A stretch of 64,000 nt of DNA from Paragyromitra xinjiangensis (Eukaryota; Ascomycota; Pezizomycetes; Pezizales; Discinaceae), in contig JBCAMK010000008.1 of assembly GCA_038503065.1 (NCBI GenBank), positions 1,798,001 through 1,862,000 of the forward strand, written 5' to 3'. The translations under genes were made by a program, and so were the position numbers. The notes beneath the pieces were generated by a model, which saw only the letters and a list, made by a program, of their open reading frames with translations, was not told the origin of the DNA and searched no databases. This document shows positions 20,451 to 31,175 of this stretch, in pieces (the stretch's first letter is position 1; every line of letters starts with the position of its first letter).

Positions 20451-22667
20451 TCAAAACCCAACATCCTTAACCACCCCTCTCCCAGTCGCCGGTGTATACT
20501 CTACCCACCTCGCCGTCCGTCTCTCTACCATACGGCCCGGATTCATAACATGACACCCCTCATAGGTAACCGAGAACGGCTGCATGTCTGGATCACACAA
20601 CACCAGGACATCAGGGAGTGGATACAGCATGAGTGTATGCCAGTAGTCCCAGAGCATTGGTCGGGTTGAGAGTGAGAAAGGAGAGAGATAGCCTTGGTCG
20701 AGGATTGTTTTTACTAGCTAGAGGTTGTTAGTAGTGGTTGGAAGTACAGACCGGGGGTGTTACCTTTCTGGCGTTTTTGACCTCTAGATCGACTTCGTTT
20801 TTATCTTTCTCTTTTTCTATATCTTTCTCTTTCTCCTTCCCTTTACCCTTAACCAAGACCTCCGATATCAATTCCCCCTCCACCTCCATCTCATCCCCCT
20901 TCGCTACCCCATCATCCTCCTTCTTAAAATTAACACAATTCCTTCTCAACCGCCCAACAACATCATCCCTAAACACGACAATCTCCTGCGTAAAATACCC
21001 AACCCTACACGGATTACTCGACCAAACCGCCTCCCCCGCACCCTCCCCCTTCGTCTGCTGAAACACCCTCTTAACCCTCGAAGTAAAAATCTCCGGCACC
21101 CCCCTCCTCGGCAGGGTAGCCGCCGCTCCACCGGAAAACGTAGACGCCCACGGATCATTATCACCCGGCACGAACAAAAACGTCGTACCCGCCGTAAGGG
21201 CCGGAAAATCCCCCAACAGCGAAGCGAGTTGATCAAAATACTCTATCTCATCAGCACCACCACCACCACCACCACCACCATAGATTCGAACCCATACCTT
21301 TATACCCAACACTCCCCCCACTCCCCATCGCGACCTTTGTGAAATTCCCCAGTAATCCAACCACCATTGGCGGGTCCTCTTCATACACTTCAAACACCCT
21401 CCGAAGCGCCTCCAACGTCCCCTTCGCGTCCAACTCCACCTCCCCGCAGAACACCATCTTCACATCTTCCGTTTTCTCCGCCTTCCGTAGCGCACGGCCC
21501 TGCTGGCTACCCCCGGTGGCTGTATCTAGCGTTACACCATTCCCTAGGAAATCCACATGTCCAAACACCTCCGCGCTTGCCTCCCGTCGCTCTGGTAACG
21601 GCTGGCCAACTGTGAATACCGTGAACCGGCTGTCCTCCTCGAAGGCTCCATCGACGATGCAGAATGAGCCTGGTGTAAACCAGGACGCATCCTCCGGGAT
21701 AGCAGTCGCGATGGAAAGGTCGAGGATGATCTCGCCGGTGTTGTCGAGGAGGGTGAGGAGGCCAGATGGGTTGATCCCTAGCATTCCGAAGAGGAGGAAG
21801 GATTGGCCGGCGCGGCCGAGGAGGTTGGAGATTGGGGTGAGCTTGTGGTGGGTGGTGGTGGGTGTGGAGGTGGTGAACGTTGGGGGGAGGAAGAGTTCAG
21901 TGCGGAGGAGACGCTGGTGGAGGAGGGCGTAGCGGGTTCGGAAGAGGTGGGTTTTGGCTGATGCCGGGGGGAAGAAGGTAGGTTTGGGTGCTCTGGGATG
22001 TTAGCTAGAAATCCGTAGATGCTGCATTGGGAGGAGGAGGGTACTTCTCGAAACCACGTTTTAGAATGTTGTAGTTCCATTTCGGCATCGTGAACGCATC
22101 CACGATCTTTAAGAACCGTTTCGGATCCACCCCGTCTAGTTCCATCTGTGTCCCCGCATTCATATGCGCCTCTATCTCACCGTCGTAAAGCGCACTACTC
22201 GGTACTCCTGCGCCCAGATCAAAACTCTGCTCACGCCTCAATAGATCCCCGCCGCCGGCAGCACCACCACCAGGTACTTCCAATCCACGCAGTACACTCC
22301 TGAGTCCCTCCCCGCCATCGACCAGGATCCCAGAAGCCCCCTCGTTCCGTTTCCATTGTCTCGCAATCTCATCTAGTAGCTTTTCGCCCGCTCCTGAGTT
22401 TCTCCAGTCTGCGCCGCAGCGACGACCTATGAAGGAGCAGAGGAGGGTTAGGGCGTCGGATTTGAGGGTTAGGTTGTGTTTTTTGGTAAACACGCGGAAG
22501 GCGACGGGACGGAGGACATTAGGTTGGATTTCGACGGCGAGGATGCGGGGGGTTTGGGCGCGGGAGCTGGGAGGGAGTGGTTCGTAGGGGTCGGAGGTGA
22601 AGGTTGAGGAGGAGGGGATGGTTTGGGGCTTTGGACGGAAGAAGGTGTTGAGTTTCTTGCGCTCCAT
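20451..22667 (-). CDS. DPB2: DNA polymerase epsilon subunit B
   Basis: Four exons give 687 aa: 22667-22045, 21992-21298, 21242-20764, 20717-20451; introns are 52, 55 and 46 bp. The N-terminus has the helical Dpb2 signature (FRVFTKKHNLTLKSDALTLL) that contacts the CMG helicase side in yeast. Exon 2 opens the OB fold (KLTPISNLLGRAGQSFLLFG) and leads into the calcineurin-like phosphoesterase fold, catalytically dead in B subunits (MVFCGEVELD, LGNF, and FVPGDNDP in exon 3). The C-terminus WDYWHTLMLYPLPDVLVLCD matches the family. A Lys/Glu/Asp-rich insert (about residues 560-600) precedes the last intron. Intron 2 holds a (GGT)n run. The protein is an essential nuclear subunit of the leading-strand polymerase. 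Confidence 0.93.
21251..21281 (-). repeat. (GGT/CCA)n triplet repeat inside DPB2 intron
   Basis: About ten CCA units on the plus strand. Read unspliced they give a false poly-Trp or poly-Gly stretch; splicing at GTATGG (21297) and ATAG (21243) removes them. Confidence 0.85.
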
Positions 22668-22896
22668 GGTGGTTGTGTGGTGAGGTTGGTGAGACGTGAT
22701 TTAGCTAGGAGACGCGACTCGTTGGACGTTTCTCTACGCGACCGGGAATCCCGTTTTATAATCATTGATTCTGTTCTTGGGTATCTAATTATTGAGACCT
22801 ATCTACACTTAAACCGAATAACTCCACAGCCCTCAATTCTATGATATTCCACCCGGGAATATCTTAACCCTAAGAACATCATTCATAACCCTGACC

Positions 22897-24327
22897 CTAG
22901 TAAAAGCCCATCGCCTTGCGACTCTCCAACGCCCTGTCAAAGAGCTCTCTCTCCACCTCACAAATCGCCATCCACAACTCACCCCTCTCCGCTCCATCCC
23001 CCTTCTCGTGAATTCTCTCTGGATCGGCCACCGTCCTCGCCGCCATATGCAACGGCGTACACCCTTTGGCATCCCTCTCAGAGTAACACGTCTGCCCTCC
23101 GAGCAGCACCAACTCCCAAAACAGTTCCAATCCCTTCATCCCCGCCGCAACATGCAGCGGCGTCCTCCCCAAAGAATCCCTCGCACCAGGGTCCGCCCCA
23201 GCATCAACCAAGAGCGCCACAACACCACCGTCAACACGACCAGCAGCAATATGAAGGGGCGTCTGCCCACGAACATCACGCACGTTCGGACTGACCTTGC
23301 TCTTGAGCAACCGCGCAGTAAGCGCAGTGCTAGAATAGTACGCCGCAAGATGAAGATACGTAGTGCCGTCGAGACGCCTCAATCCAGGCCTAGCCGCATA
23401 CAGCTTTTCAAGGATCACAACAGTCGCAGGGTTCCCAGACTCCTCAGCAATCTGCAACACACCTCTCCCGCTCCCATCCACCATCGTAACGTCAGCCCCA
23501 TTCTCAAGCAGGGCCTCAACAATATGACCCATACCCCTCTCTCCGGCAGCAATATGCAACGGAGTAGCCAAGGCCACATCGGCAATATTCGGATTCGCAT
23601 GATAATGCAAAAGCAACCTAATGAGTTCTTCATGCCCCATCATAGTAGCATGGTGAAGCGCGGTAGCATGACGATTATCAACACGATCAGGATCCGCTCC
23701 AAGACGTAGGATCTCCTCGACGAGTGCCTGGCAGGACTGAACTGCGAGTTCGAGCGGACACGTGCCCTCCAGGTCTTCAGCCATGAAGTCGGCTCCGTGC
23801 TCCAGGAGCTCAAACGCCATGATCTCATTCCTGAGACACAATGCAGCGTGGAGAGCGGTCTCGCCGGATGGATTGCGCCATTCCATGTCTGGGTTGGAGC
23901 GGAGTACGAGCTTGAAGAGCGCAGAGTGGTCGTTCTTTACGGCCCAGAACAAAGCTGGGAGAGGGGTGCCATAGGTGCATGCGAGCAGGTTCGAGTCTCT
24001 CGTGATCACGCTCTCAATGACTCCTGCGGTGCAGGGGGATGGTGCATGGTGTAAGAATGTTGCTGTGCCGGCGGTGACGGACTCGACAATCTCGATTGGT
24101 GTGCCGTTCTCGAGGAGGGTTTTGAGAAATGTTCTGTTTCCAGTGAGGGTAGTCCAGTAGACCGCAGCAGCCTTATAATAGGGATTGGCGACGGCGCGAC
24201 TGTTGAAGATTGGAGCGCCAACAATGTGGAACTGTTTACATGAAAGCATAAAGGAGAGGAGAGACTCGGGAGAGAGGTCGCCTATGATCATTACGAGAAG
24301 CTCGTTGGGGACCTTGACTTGAGACAT
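22897..24327 (-). CDS. F-box and ankyrin-repeat protein
   Basis: Single exon, 476 aa. The frame is open up to 24531, but ATG 24327 directly precedes an F-box-like motif (VPNELLVMIIGDLSPESLLS) so it is preferred. The rest is about nine ankyrin repeats (GETALHAALCLRNEIMAFEL, ATPLHIAAGERGMGHIVEAL, GQTPLHIAAGRVDGGVVALL, GRTPLHVAAGMKGLELFWEL). The F-box would dock Skp1 of an SCF ubiquitin ligase and the ankyrins would select the target; both are family inferences. The upstream frame encodes a short repeat (FLPAFLPAFISAFIST) from near-identical tandem units at 24356-24420, probably 5' leader. Such genes are expanded in many fungi; another lies at 42.5-44.0 kb. Confidence 0.8.
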   Translation of the reverse strand: MSQVKVPNELLVMIIGDLSPESLLSFMLSCKQFHIVGAPIFNSRAVANPYYKAAAVYWTTLTGNRTFLKTLLENGTPIEIVESVTAGTATFLHHAPSPCTAGVIESVITRDSNLLACTYGTPLPALFWAVKNDHSALFKLVLRSNPDMEWRNPSGETALHAALCLRNEIMAFELLEHGADFMAEDLEGTCPLELAVQSCQALVEEILRLGADPDRVDNRHATALHHATMMGHEELIRLLLHYHANPNIADVALATPLHIAAGERGMGHIVEALLENGADVTMVDGSGRGVLQIAEESGNPATVVILEKLYAARPGLRRLDGTTYLHLAAYYSSTALTARLLKSKVSPNVRDVRGQTPLHIAAGRVDGGVVALLVDAGADPGARDSLGRTPLHVAAGMKGLELFWELVLLGGQTCYSERDAKGCTPLHMAARTVADPERIHEKGDGAERGELWMAICEVERELFDRALESRKAMGFY

Positions 24328-24355
24328 GGTGGAGAACCGCAGATGGGATGAAAGG

Positions 24356-24420
24356 CGGACGAAAGTTGAGATGAAAGCTGAGATGAAAGCTGGGAGGAAA
24401 GCTGGGAGGAAACGAATCTC
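24356..24420 (-). repeat. Short tandem repeat in the leader of the F-box/ankyrin gene
   Basis: The plus strand shows four to five near-identical 12-nt units (variants of GAAAGCTGAGAT / GAAAGCTGGGAG) just upstream of the preferred start codon. Confidence 0.6.
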
Positions 24421-25107
24421 CAAGGCTGCTATGCCAAAATAGATATAGAAAAGGTAGGGCGACTGGACTTCCGAATCAGGGCGTAGAAATACCAGATTGG
24501 GCGCTGTTGAAAATCGTGAACTGATATTCAAAAAAGCCAGTGTCAGCCTTTGAAGCTGGAATCTGAAACCTCAAAGAAACCCCACCGTAGTGAAGGCAAT
24601 ATATAAACCCAAAGACATCTCAGGCCTCCAAACAAAGTCCAGAAATGGCTGTATCTTAATGCTGTATCTCCAGTGTTGTATCTTAATGCCTCGGCGCAGC
24701 AAAACAAACAGTGTAGTCCAAGCCCAAACAACGAGGCGGTAACAAGCATAAGGTCGCCACCACCAACACGTCGATAAACATTTCCAGAAAAAAACATACG
24801 ATCGTCATAGCAAATACTACCGATATATACAGAAGCTCGTCTTCTCAGAGGCTCATCTTGCCGTGTCGCCTATCCAGAACTATATGTAATGCGGCATATT
24901 CCGATGCATGACGTCGATCACTCTGCGGCTCTGCGGGTATCGATCCTGGTATCCACAGTCCAAGGGCTAACCCTACCGCACACACACCCAAACCATACCC
25001 AGAACTCCCCAATAACAACTCCATCGAAAAATATCACCACCAACAACCGCATCGCCACCCTCAACAGTCGAGATTCCAGTAATCTTTTCGTCACTTTCTC
25101 AGCAAAA

Positions 25108-25564
25108 ATGTCATACAACAAGCCAGAGAAGGGCGAGTTCGGGGAAGGGCCCAAGATCCACCGGATCCGTATCACCCTGACTTCCCGCAAAGTCCAGGCC
25201 CTCGAGAAAGGTAACCCCCCCAAAAAAACCCCCCCCAAACCCCTACTAACACACTATAGTCACATCCGACTTAATCGAGCGTGCCAAATCCAAGAACCTC
25301 CGCGTCAAGGGCCCCGTCCGTCTCCCTACCCGTGTCCTTAAGGTCACTACCCGTAAGACCCCTTGTGGTGAGGGTTCTAAGACTTGGGATTGCTTCGAGA
25401 TGAGGATTCATAAGCGTTTGATTGAGTATGTCCCCTAACTACTGGTCTCCCTGTGAGCCGAACTAATAGATGGTTTTAGTCTCAACGCTCCTACCGAGGT
25501 CGTCAAGCAGATCATTATCAACATCGAGGCTGGTGTTGAGGTCGAGGTCACTATTGCTGCTTAA
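25108..25564 (+). CDS. RPS20: 40S ribosomal protein S20 (uS10)
   Basis: Three exons give 117 aa: 25108-25210, 25260-25425, 25480-25564. The sequence reads [18 protein letters not shown], then [40 protein letters not shown], and ends [16 protein letters not shown], all typical of uS10 of the small-subunit head. Introns are 49 and 54 bp with CTAAC/CTAAT branch sites. A telobox-like GCTAACCCTA at about 24967-24976 lies some 130 bp upstream, a motif often seen before fungal translation genes. Confidence 0.95.
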
Positions 25565-26348
25565 GTTTAGTATGGATAGGACGGGATGGATAAAATCTGT
25601 GAGGAATAAAAAAATCGAAAATATTAAAAATCTCGCGTGTTGTGTCGTGAGGGTTGGAAAATAACCAATTGCTTGATTGCTTTGTGGTCATAATAAAGGA
25701 GCTCGTACTTTGCAATTGGGCTCTTATCACCCCAGGCCTGAAATCCAGGATTGTAAGCGCTCGAGTAAGCGTGCACCGCTTCACCTAAGAAACCAGATTG
25801 CAACCCAACAACCAGAACTAGGGAAGAGGGACTCAAGCTTCCATTATAAGAATTACCAGCACTGCAGGGGCTCCTTGTCCAACGGCGATATCAAATGCGA
25901 GTGATAACCGGTGATTTGTATCCATATTGCTATTTTAAAAAGGATTAGCCTGTTTTAAATGGATGCAGTACAACTTTGCTTTATAGGCTAGCTCAGCTTC
26001 AAATTATTACTTCGCCATACCCAAAGTAAACAATTCCCTGTCGGGGCTTACAATAAAAAAAAAGGGATATCGTTTTCAGATACTTGGACCGAGATTAAGT
26101 GATGTCTGGTTTTTGCAGTGTCGCGGCGGGCAGTTGACAATACTCAATCTCGTTCCAAGTATATGGAGGGTGCTATGCTACAGTCCCTAGGCAGATATGT
26201 TCGAGATGCGGTTTCAGCGCACAGATGTTGGAATCTCCCCCAAATTCGCCTAACTTTCAAAATTCACCAAAAAAACAAGAATAAAGATGAAAGCTTATAA
26301 TTCCATTAGCATGTAGATCTGCTTCAGAAGTTTTTTAAGAAATTTTCC
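25565..26348. other. Intergenic, no gene seen
   Basis: 3' flank of RPS20 and AT-rich DNA; the short frames (60-77 codons) on both strands have no coding character. Confidence 0.5.
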
Positions 26349-26999
26349 TTAAGCTCTCATCATGTATGGTTGTTTTTTAATAAATTTTTGAACTTTACCA
26401 AATATTTCCGCCAAGACCAATTCTTCCATAGCAACTGGGGCCCAAGCACCCTTTATCAAACTTTGAAAATTCGCCAGAGCATTTTGTCTATTTCTAGCAT
26501 CAACGACTGCACCATTTTTAATTAGTAGTTCAATGACTTTTTTTCGGCATGCTGAAGTGGCGTATCCCCTTTTCTGTCCTGTACGTTTACTTTTGCCCCC
26601 TCTGCAACTAGTAGAGAAAATATGTCAAATACTTTCCCCCGAACCCACTGGAGTGCTGTTTTCCCATCCCTATCTCTGAGATTGACGTCCGCTCCATTCC
26701 TGAGGAGTAAACTTATGACATCTGTGCACCCAGGCCAGACCGCAAGGTGGAGCGCTGTTTTCCCATCACTATCTTTGAGATTGACATCCACTTTATTCTT
26801 GAGGATTAAGCTGATGATATCTTTGTTCAGGTTGCAAGTTTTCACCGCAAGGTGGAGGACTGTCCTCCCGTGACTATCTCTGAGGTTGATGTACGCTTTC
26901 TTTTTTTGCACTCCATTTAATGAGTAGTTGTATCATGTCAAGGAAGGGTGAGTCAGCTTTTAACAAGCTGTGGAGTGGTGTGTTCTTGAGATTGTCCAT
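26349..26999 (-). pseudogene. Ankyrin-repeat gene with two frame breaks
   Basis: Reading leftward, three segments in different frames form one ankyrin protein: MDNLKNTPLHSLLKADS... from 26999; then INLRDSHGRTVLHLAVKTC, DGKTALHLAVWPGCTDVISL and DGKTALQWVRGKVFDIFSLL (26911-26522); then VIELLIKNGAVVDARN and a tail ending QKFIKKQPYMMRA with TAA at 26349-26351. The two switches fall exactly at two A7 runs (plus-strand T7 near 26900 and 26538). The first needs one base fewer and the second one base more to stay open. No F-box is visible. It is either a pseudogene or an intact gene with two homopolymer errors in the assembly. Confidence 0.72.
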
Positions 27000-27398
27000 C
27001 AGCAAAAAAACGGATTGTCGCCCGGTCCGCCCAATGCCTCAGGCGGCCCAGGCGGTCGGGGCAGAATATAGCCCTTCCTGAGGTTGCAAATTTTGCACTC
27101 TGCGTCTGGGCGACAACTTACCAGAGGTCGGTCATTCTCTAGCATAGGGCACGCTGAGCTTCAGGAGGCTATCTTTCAGGCGACAAAGGGGGGTTGATGG
27201 GCGTCTGGAGGACAGCGTGGGAGAGCAGCTCGCCCACAGAATCACATTTTCAGCAGGTCGCCCTGTGGTCTAGTTTGTGGGCTTTCGCCTGGCCTGACAC
27301 CATATGCTTGTTTACAATCGTTCTATTATTTCTATGGATCTATATAGTTCTATATGTACATGTGTCTGTTCTTCATACTCTACGGGTAGGGGGGGGGT

Positions 27399-27625
27399 TT
27401 GAGCAGTGAATTGACCATATGGCGCGGGCAGCGGAGGCTGCAGCAGCAAATCGGCCAATTGGCGGAGGCGGAGGAAGCTCAGGCAGCGGATCGACAACCT
27501 CCAGGAGGCGGCGGAAGCTTAGGAGGCTCAGGCAGCGAATTGACCAGCGAATTGAGCCGCCTCCTGAGCTCGCTTAGGCGGAAGCAGGCGGCCAGCAGAA
27601 GCAGAGGAAGCTGAAGCAGCGGATC
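27399..27625 (+). other. GC-rich coiled-coil coding remnant
   Basis: A GC-rich island inside AT-rich DNA, built from imperfect repeats of a GCAGCGRATYGAC-like unit and GGCGGAGG blocks. Plus-strand frames give coiled-coil text in pieces (LQQQIGQLAEAEEAQAADRQ in one frame, LRQRIDNLQEAAEA in another) with stops between. This looks like the decayed end of a gene, perhaps of transposon origin, but no transposase domain is visible. Confidence 0.35.
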
Positions 27626-27733
27626 AAAGCGAGTCCAGGAAGCATATCAGCGGGAGTCAAATAAACGGAATCAAGACGCTACCTAGCAGGTTCTTTGCAA
27701 GCAGAGCTTAGTACTTCGAGCCTAAAAGTCACG

Positions 27734-28961
27734 ATGTCAGCAAAGTACTATGGTACAGCGAGTGTTACACCTATACTTGGGGACGACCAGGCTCTCGGCC
27801 GGGATACGCACTATGAGGAGGCTGAGTTCATCGATCCAGACCTCGATGAAGACAAGAGTGCAAGTGCGCAAATAAATCCTCGGGAAAGTAATCCTGCACT
27901 CGTGGAGGGGCTTCCCAAGAGAGTACGGGTCATTCACACTGCTGCGGGTGATAGTTGCTCTTTTTCGTTACCTTGGATGGTAACCTGTACGGATGCGGGA
28001 CCTTTAGGGTATTTTTTTCCAATACCACTAATATTATTATATTGCTTATATCTATTGATCATAGCTAATGTTCTCCAAGTCTTCCGACGGTGATATAGGA
28101 TTCACAGGTGGATCAAATCAAGTAAACTTTCCTCGGCTGATAGAACTCCTGGCAGCAGTTATAAACATAGCAGCAGGTGACAATCATATCCTAGTGCTCC
28201 TGAAAGATGGATCTGTCTACTGCTGGGGGGACGGGGAGAATTTCTAGCTTGGTCACAGTATCAAGGGTGATCAGAAAGGGGCTCTTGCCCCTCACGTCAT
28301 GTACCAGGATCGGAACAAAAAAGCGAAGGCAGTCTTTGCTGGAGGGAGATATTCGTTTGTGGTGACGGAGGATAATACTGTCTTAGCTTGTGGCCTAAAT
28401 AACTATGGGCAATGTGGTCTCGAGGTCAAAAGGCCTATCATCGAAAAGCTGACTGGTGTTCCGGAGCTCTCGGGGCTAGGTATTATGATGATAACAGCTG
28501 GGGGGCACCACTCTATGACAATGACTAGCGAGGGTGGTCTGATAATGTGGGGTCGTTGTGACTCTAGACAAGTTGGGGATATCTCAGTTGTAGACAAAAG
28601 TTATATTACCACTTGTGATATCTTGGATGAAGGGCTCACGCCGGGGCATATGCCGGCAAACATCGGCGCTAGACCCCATAGCTTGGCGATATCACCGGAT
28701 ATCAGCCATGTGGATTTTGGTTTTATTTGTAGTGGCCTTGAACACAACATTGGAGTGTCGAACGGGATAGTTTTCTTGTGGTGTAGTGGGATCTCGTATC
28801 AAGTCAGACAGGGACCAACTGAGGAGGATGTGAATGCGCTTACGATGATCAAGTACAATACAGCTATAAAAGACATAGAAGTCCTTCGCACGGCCGCATG
28901 TGCCAATTGCTTGGTGTTGCTCAGTGCGCCAAAAGTCCTGAACAGTCCACCCCCAAGCTAG
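27734..28961 (+). pseudogene. RCC1-like beta-propeller pseudogene
   Basis: Homology to RCC1 guanine exchange factors (nucleotide exchange on Ran at chromatin) runs through the segment: LGDDQALGRDT, AAGDSCSFSL, LDGNLYGCGTFR, SSDGDIGFTGG, AAGDNHILVLLKDGSVYCWG, VFAGGRYSFVVTEDNTVLAC and LNNYGQCGLE. Three lesions are visible: the first blade is missing at the 5' end; one base is lost near 27978 between SFSL and LDGN; and TAG at 28245-28247 replaces the expected codon in GDGENF-x-LGH. An intron at about 28008-28089 (GTATTT..CCAAG) still has sound signals and would join GTFR to SSDG. CAG to TAG is the change expected from a C-to-T transition, as in repeat-induced point mutation, but one event proves nothing. 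Confidence 0.75.
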
Positions 28962-29129
28962 GGGTGCTGGTGAACCACTTTAGTGATTGTATTAATTTAT
29001 TGCTATATTTTATCGAAATATATTGACTAGGTTTTTGATGTATTTATTTGGGTTGGTATCGCTAGAGTTGGTGTCAAACCCTGTGTCCCACTAGTTCCAA
29101 AAGCGGCAAGTCCGCAACAAGTCACAAGC

Positions 29130-29226
29130 CATCAGTCGGGTTAAATCCTTTCACATTACATTATCTTCTCGATCAAGCCATAACCACTACCCCTATGTCA
29201 TCAGTCGCGTTAAATCCCTTTTGCAT
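29130..29226 (+). repeat. Imperfect direct repeat, about 27 bp, period 69
   Basis: Two copies of a CATCAGTCGGGTTAAATCC-like unit start at 29130 and 29199, with a few mismatches. They lie just 3' of the RCC1-like pseudogene. Confidence 0.55.
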
Positions 29227-29402
29227 TAACTCTATTCCCTTGCAGCTTGGCATTATCTTCTGGGCGTATGTGATTGAGTTTATAGGGGATGATGCAGACT
29301 CGGAGGCAGCTCTTTGTAATACTTGCAGATACCTAAGATATCAATGCCGACGTTGATACCAGCTAAATATTAACGAAATTAAATTTGATTTTACTATGCA
29401 GT

Positions 29403-30030
29403 TGGTATTCTTCCCAAAGCCATGGGTTGCAGAGGTAAAAATATATTCCTAGTCATAGTGTTTAGTGCTTAACAATTTGACAGAGATACAAGATCAAAAC
29501 CCTACGTTGGACATGACTTCCGGATGAATATGATATGTTGCTGGTTGTCTGGAAAAACCCAGAGTTTTACTATATAGCTCCTAAGGAGGTAAGTTTCAGC
29601 CACAAGCTGGGTTAAGTATTAGTATTGACATATTGTTAGTCTGGTCCTGTGAATGTTAGCGAAGAGTGCAAACTTACAAGGTGTTGATCGACACTGATTC
29701 CAGTTTTCGATAGCACCTTAAGTAAGAATATCTCCAAGCATTGCCTGTTAGAATCATGGACTATTGAAGAAACTAGTGAATTTGCACTAAAAAACATCTG
29801 TGAAATAGTACTACAGTGAGTCAGTAGCCATTAAATGCATCTGAGAGCAATGCTTACTATTCTAGGAAAATTGAAAGATATTTATTGCCCTAGGTGATAG
29901 TAAGGCCGATGACTATTTACGAGTTACTCTAAGGAATTATGGTAGAGGATTTTGTGCATTCCAAAATTCATTGGATACGTATACCCTAGAAGACGATGAA
30001 CTTGGTTCGTGTGTGAATCAGTTGAAGTGA
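29403..30030 (+). pseudogene. Multi-exon gene remnant, family not recognised
   Basis: Coding-like pieces separated by plausible introns: about 29403-29434 (FFPKPWVAE) with donor GTAAAA; 29484-29588 (RYKIKTLRWT, in-frame TGA at 29514-29516, then LPDEYDMLLVVWKNPEFYYI) with donor GTAAGT; about 29698-29815 (IPVFDSTLSKNISKHCLLES and onward to ICEIVL) with donor GTGAGT; and about 29876-30030 (GDSKADDYLRVTLRNYGRGF and SLDTYTLEDDELGSCVNQLK, TGA). Frames do not all connect, and the TGA sits where a CGA or TGG codon would continue the text. The peptide composition is clearly protein-like although no single open frame reaches 60 codons. I do not know the family. Confidence 0.45.
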
Positions 30031-30541
30031 TGATATGCGGCTTAGTGTGGACACACAATTTATTATCTAGCTCAAAATATATAATTGAAATATGCACTAC
30101 ATTTGTCTTTCACCCATTTATATACTCCAGAAATCTGTTCCTTCGGCACACAATCCATCAAATTTAACTCGAAAGTTTTGATAACAGATGAAATATTATT
30201 TTCAGCACTACCCATTTCCTCCATAGCCATCAGTAAGGATCCCACAAGGGTTTATTAAATGACCAAGATTGTGGAAATTTATTAAAATTTAGCTGGTATT
30301 TTTATCTTTTTTCTCCGATTTAAAATAAAAATTTGGCTTTTGGATCGTTGTGCCAAGGCGGATGCCGTCACCTGAAACCGCATCACAAACATATCTGCCC
30401 AGGGACTGTACCTGTTTACCCTTTTGTAGCTGGGGTAGTGTCTATGGTCCCAAGATATAAACTAAAGGGGCTCAAGAGAGGCAAGGCATCTTGGTTCGAG
30501 CTTTGTGTGGAGATGTTTTAAAATAACTACCTTATTCACCC

Positions 30542-31175
30542 AGGAATTCCACTGATATAAACCCTGGAGAAATTGCTGCATTCTGCACCCTGTTTCCCGG
30601 AAACCCTGGCGGAACTCCACTCATTGCTAGCACCTGGCGTGTCTACAATAAACTCGTCAAAACAAGGCCGGATCTCCTTTTAGCTTTGAAGCGAGGTTGG
30701 GCCTGCGAAAGGTGTGTAAACCGGCCCCCAATTTTAGAAACTATCCTAATAATCTGTCAACAGGGGAGGCTTAGTATTTTGTCGGCCACCATTGATGATC
30801 CGTGAGGGACATCTTATGGCTCTCTTAGCTAGTCCTCTTATTAGAAGCCCACATTCTCCACGGCTAACTTTCCTCCCTGAAGCCACAGACGTACAAACAG
30901 AAGCACTAAACTCTGCGACCACCATTTCCCGTCAATTTGCTTTCCCTATTATGCAAAAGCCCGGCGATATCTACTTCCTCCATAACATGAGTATTCTCCA
31001 TGATAGGGATGTGATAATGGCAGAGGAACAAAATGCAAAGAAACGGTACGTGCTACGATTGCATCTACGAGACGAACGCGATGAGTGGGAAATACCTGAG
31101 TATTTGCAAAAGGATTGGGATCCGTTCTACAGCCATAAGCCTGGGGCACGGTTTCTCCTCATTCAGTATTTTTGA
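30542..31175 (+). pseudogene. TauD/TfdA-type dioxygenase, HxD motif broken
   Basis: Exon pieces 30542-30712 and about 30765-31175 join in frame through a GTGTGT..CAACAG intron. They read PGEIAAFCTLFPGNPGGTPL, WRVYNKLVKTRPDLLLALKR, then GGLVFCRPPLMI, KPGDIYFLHNMSILHDRD and KKRYVLRLHLRDERDEWEIP. These match the second half of fungal TauD-like Fe(II)/2-oxoglutarate oxygenases, including the distal His (SILHDRD) and the Arg that binds 2-oxoglutarate. At the start of the first piece the DNA reads TTCCACTGAT, where the family has Phe-His-Thr-Asp: two bases are missing, destroying the iron-binding HxD and the frame. No N-terminal half could be found upstream. Confidence 0.68.

Noticed and set aside
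21251..21393. Poly-Trp / poly-Gly protein segments on the minus strand
   Set aside because: They come from translating a (GGT)n repeat inside the second DPB2 intron; splicing removes it and joins conserved text on either side.
23008..23709. 233-codon plus-strand ORF
   Set aside because: Entirely antisense to the F-box/ankyrin coding exon, with no domain; open only because of the codon bias of the real gene.
23985..24005. tRNA B-box-like GGTTCGAGTC
   Set aside because: Within the F-box/ankyrin coding exon and no matching A box or acceptor stem at tRNA distance.
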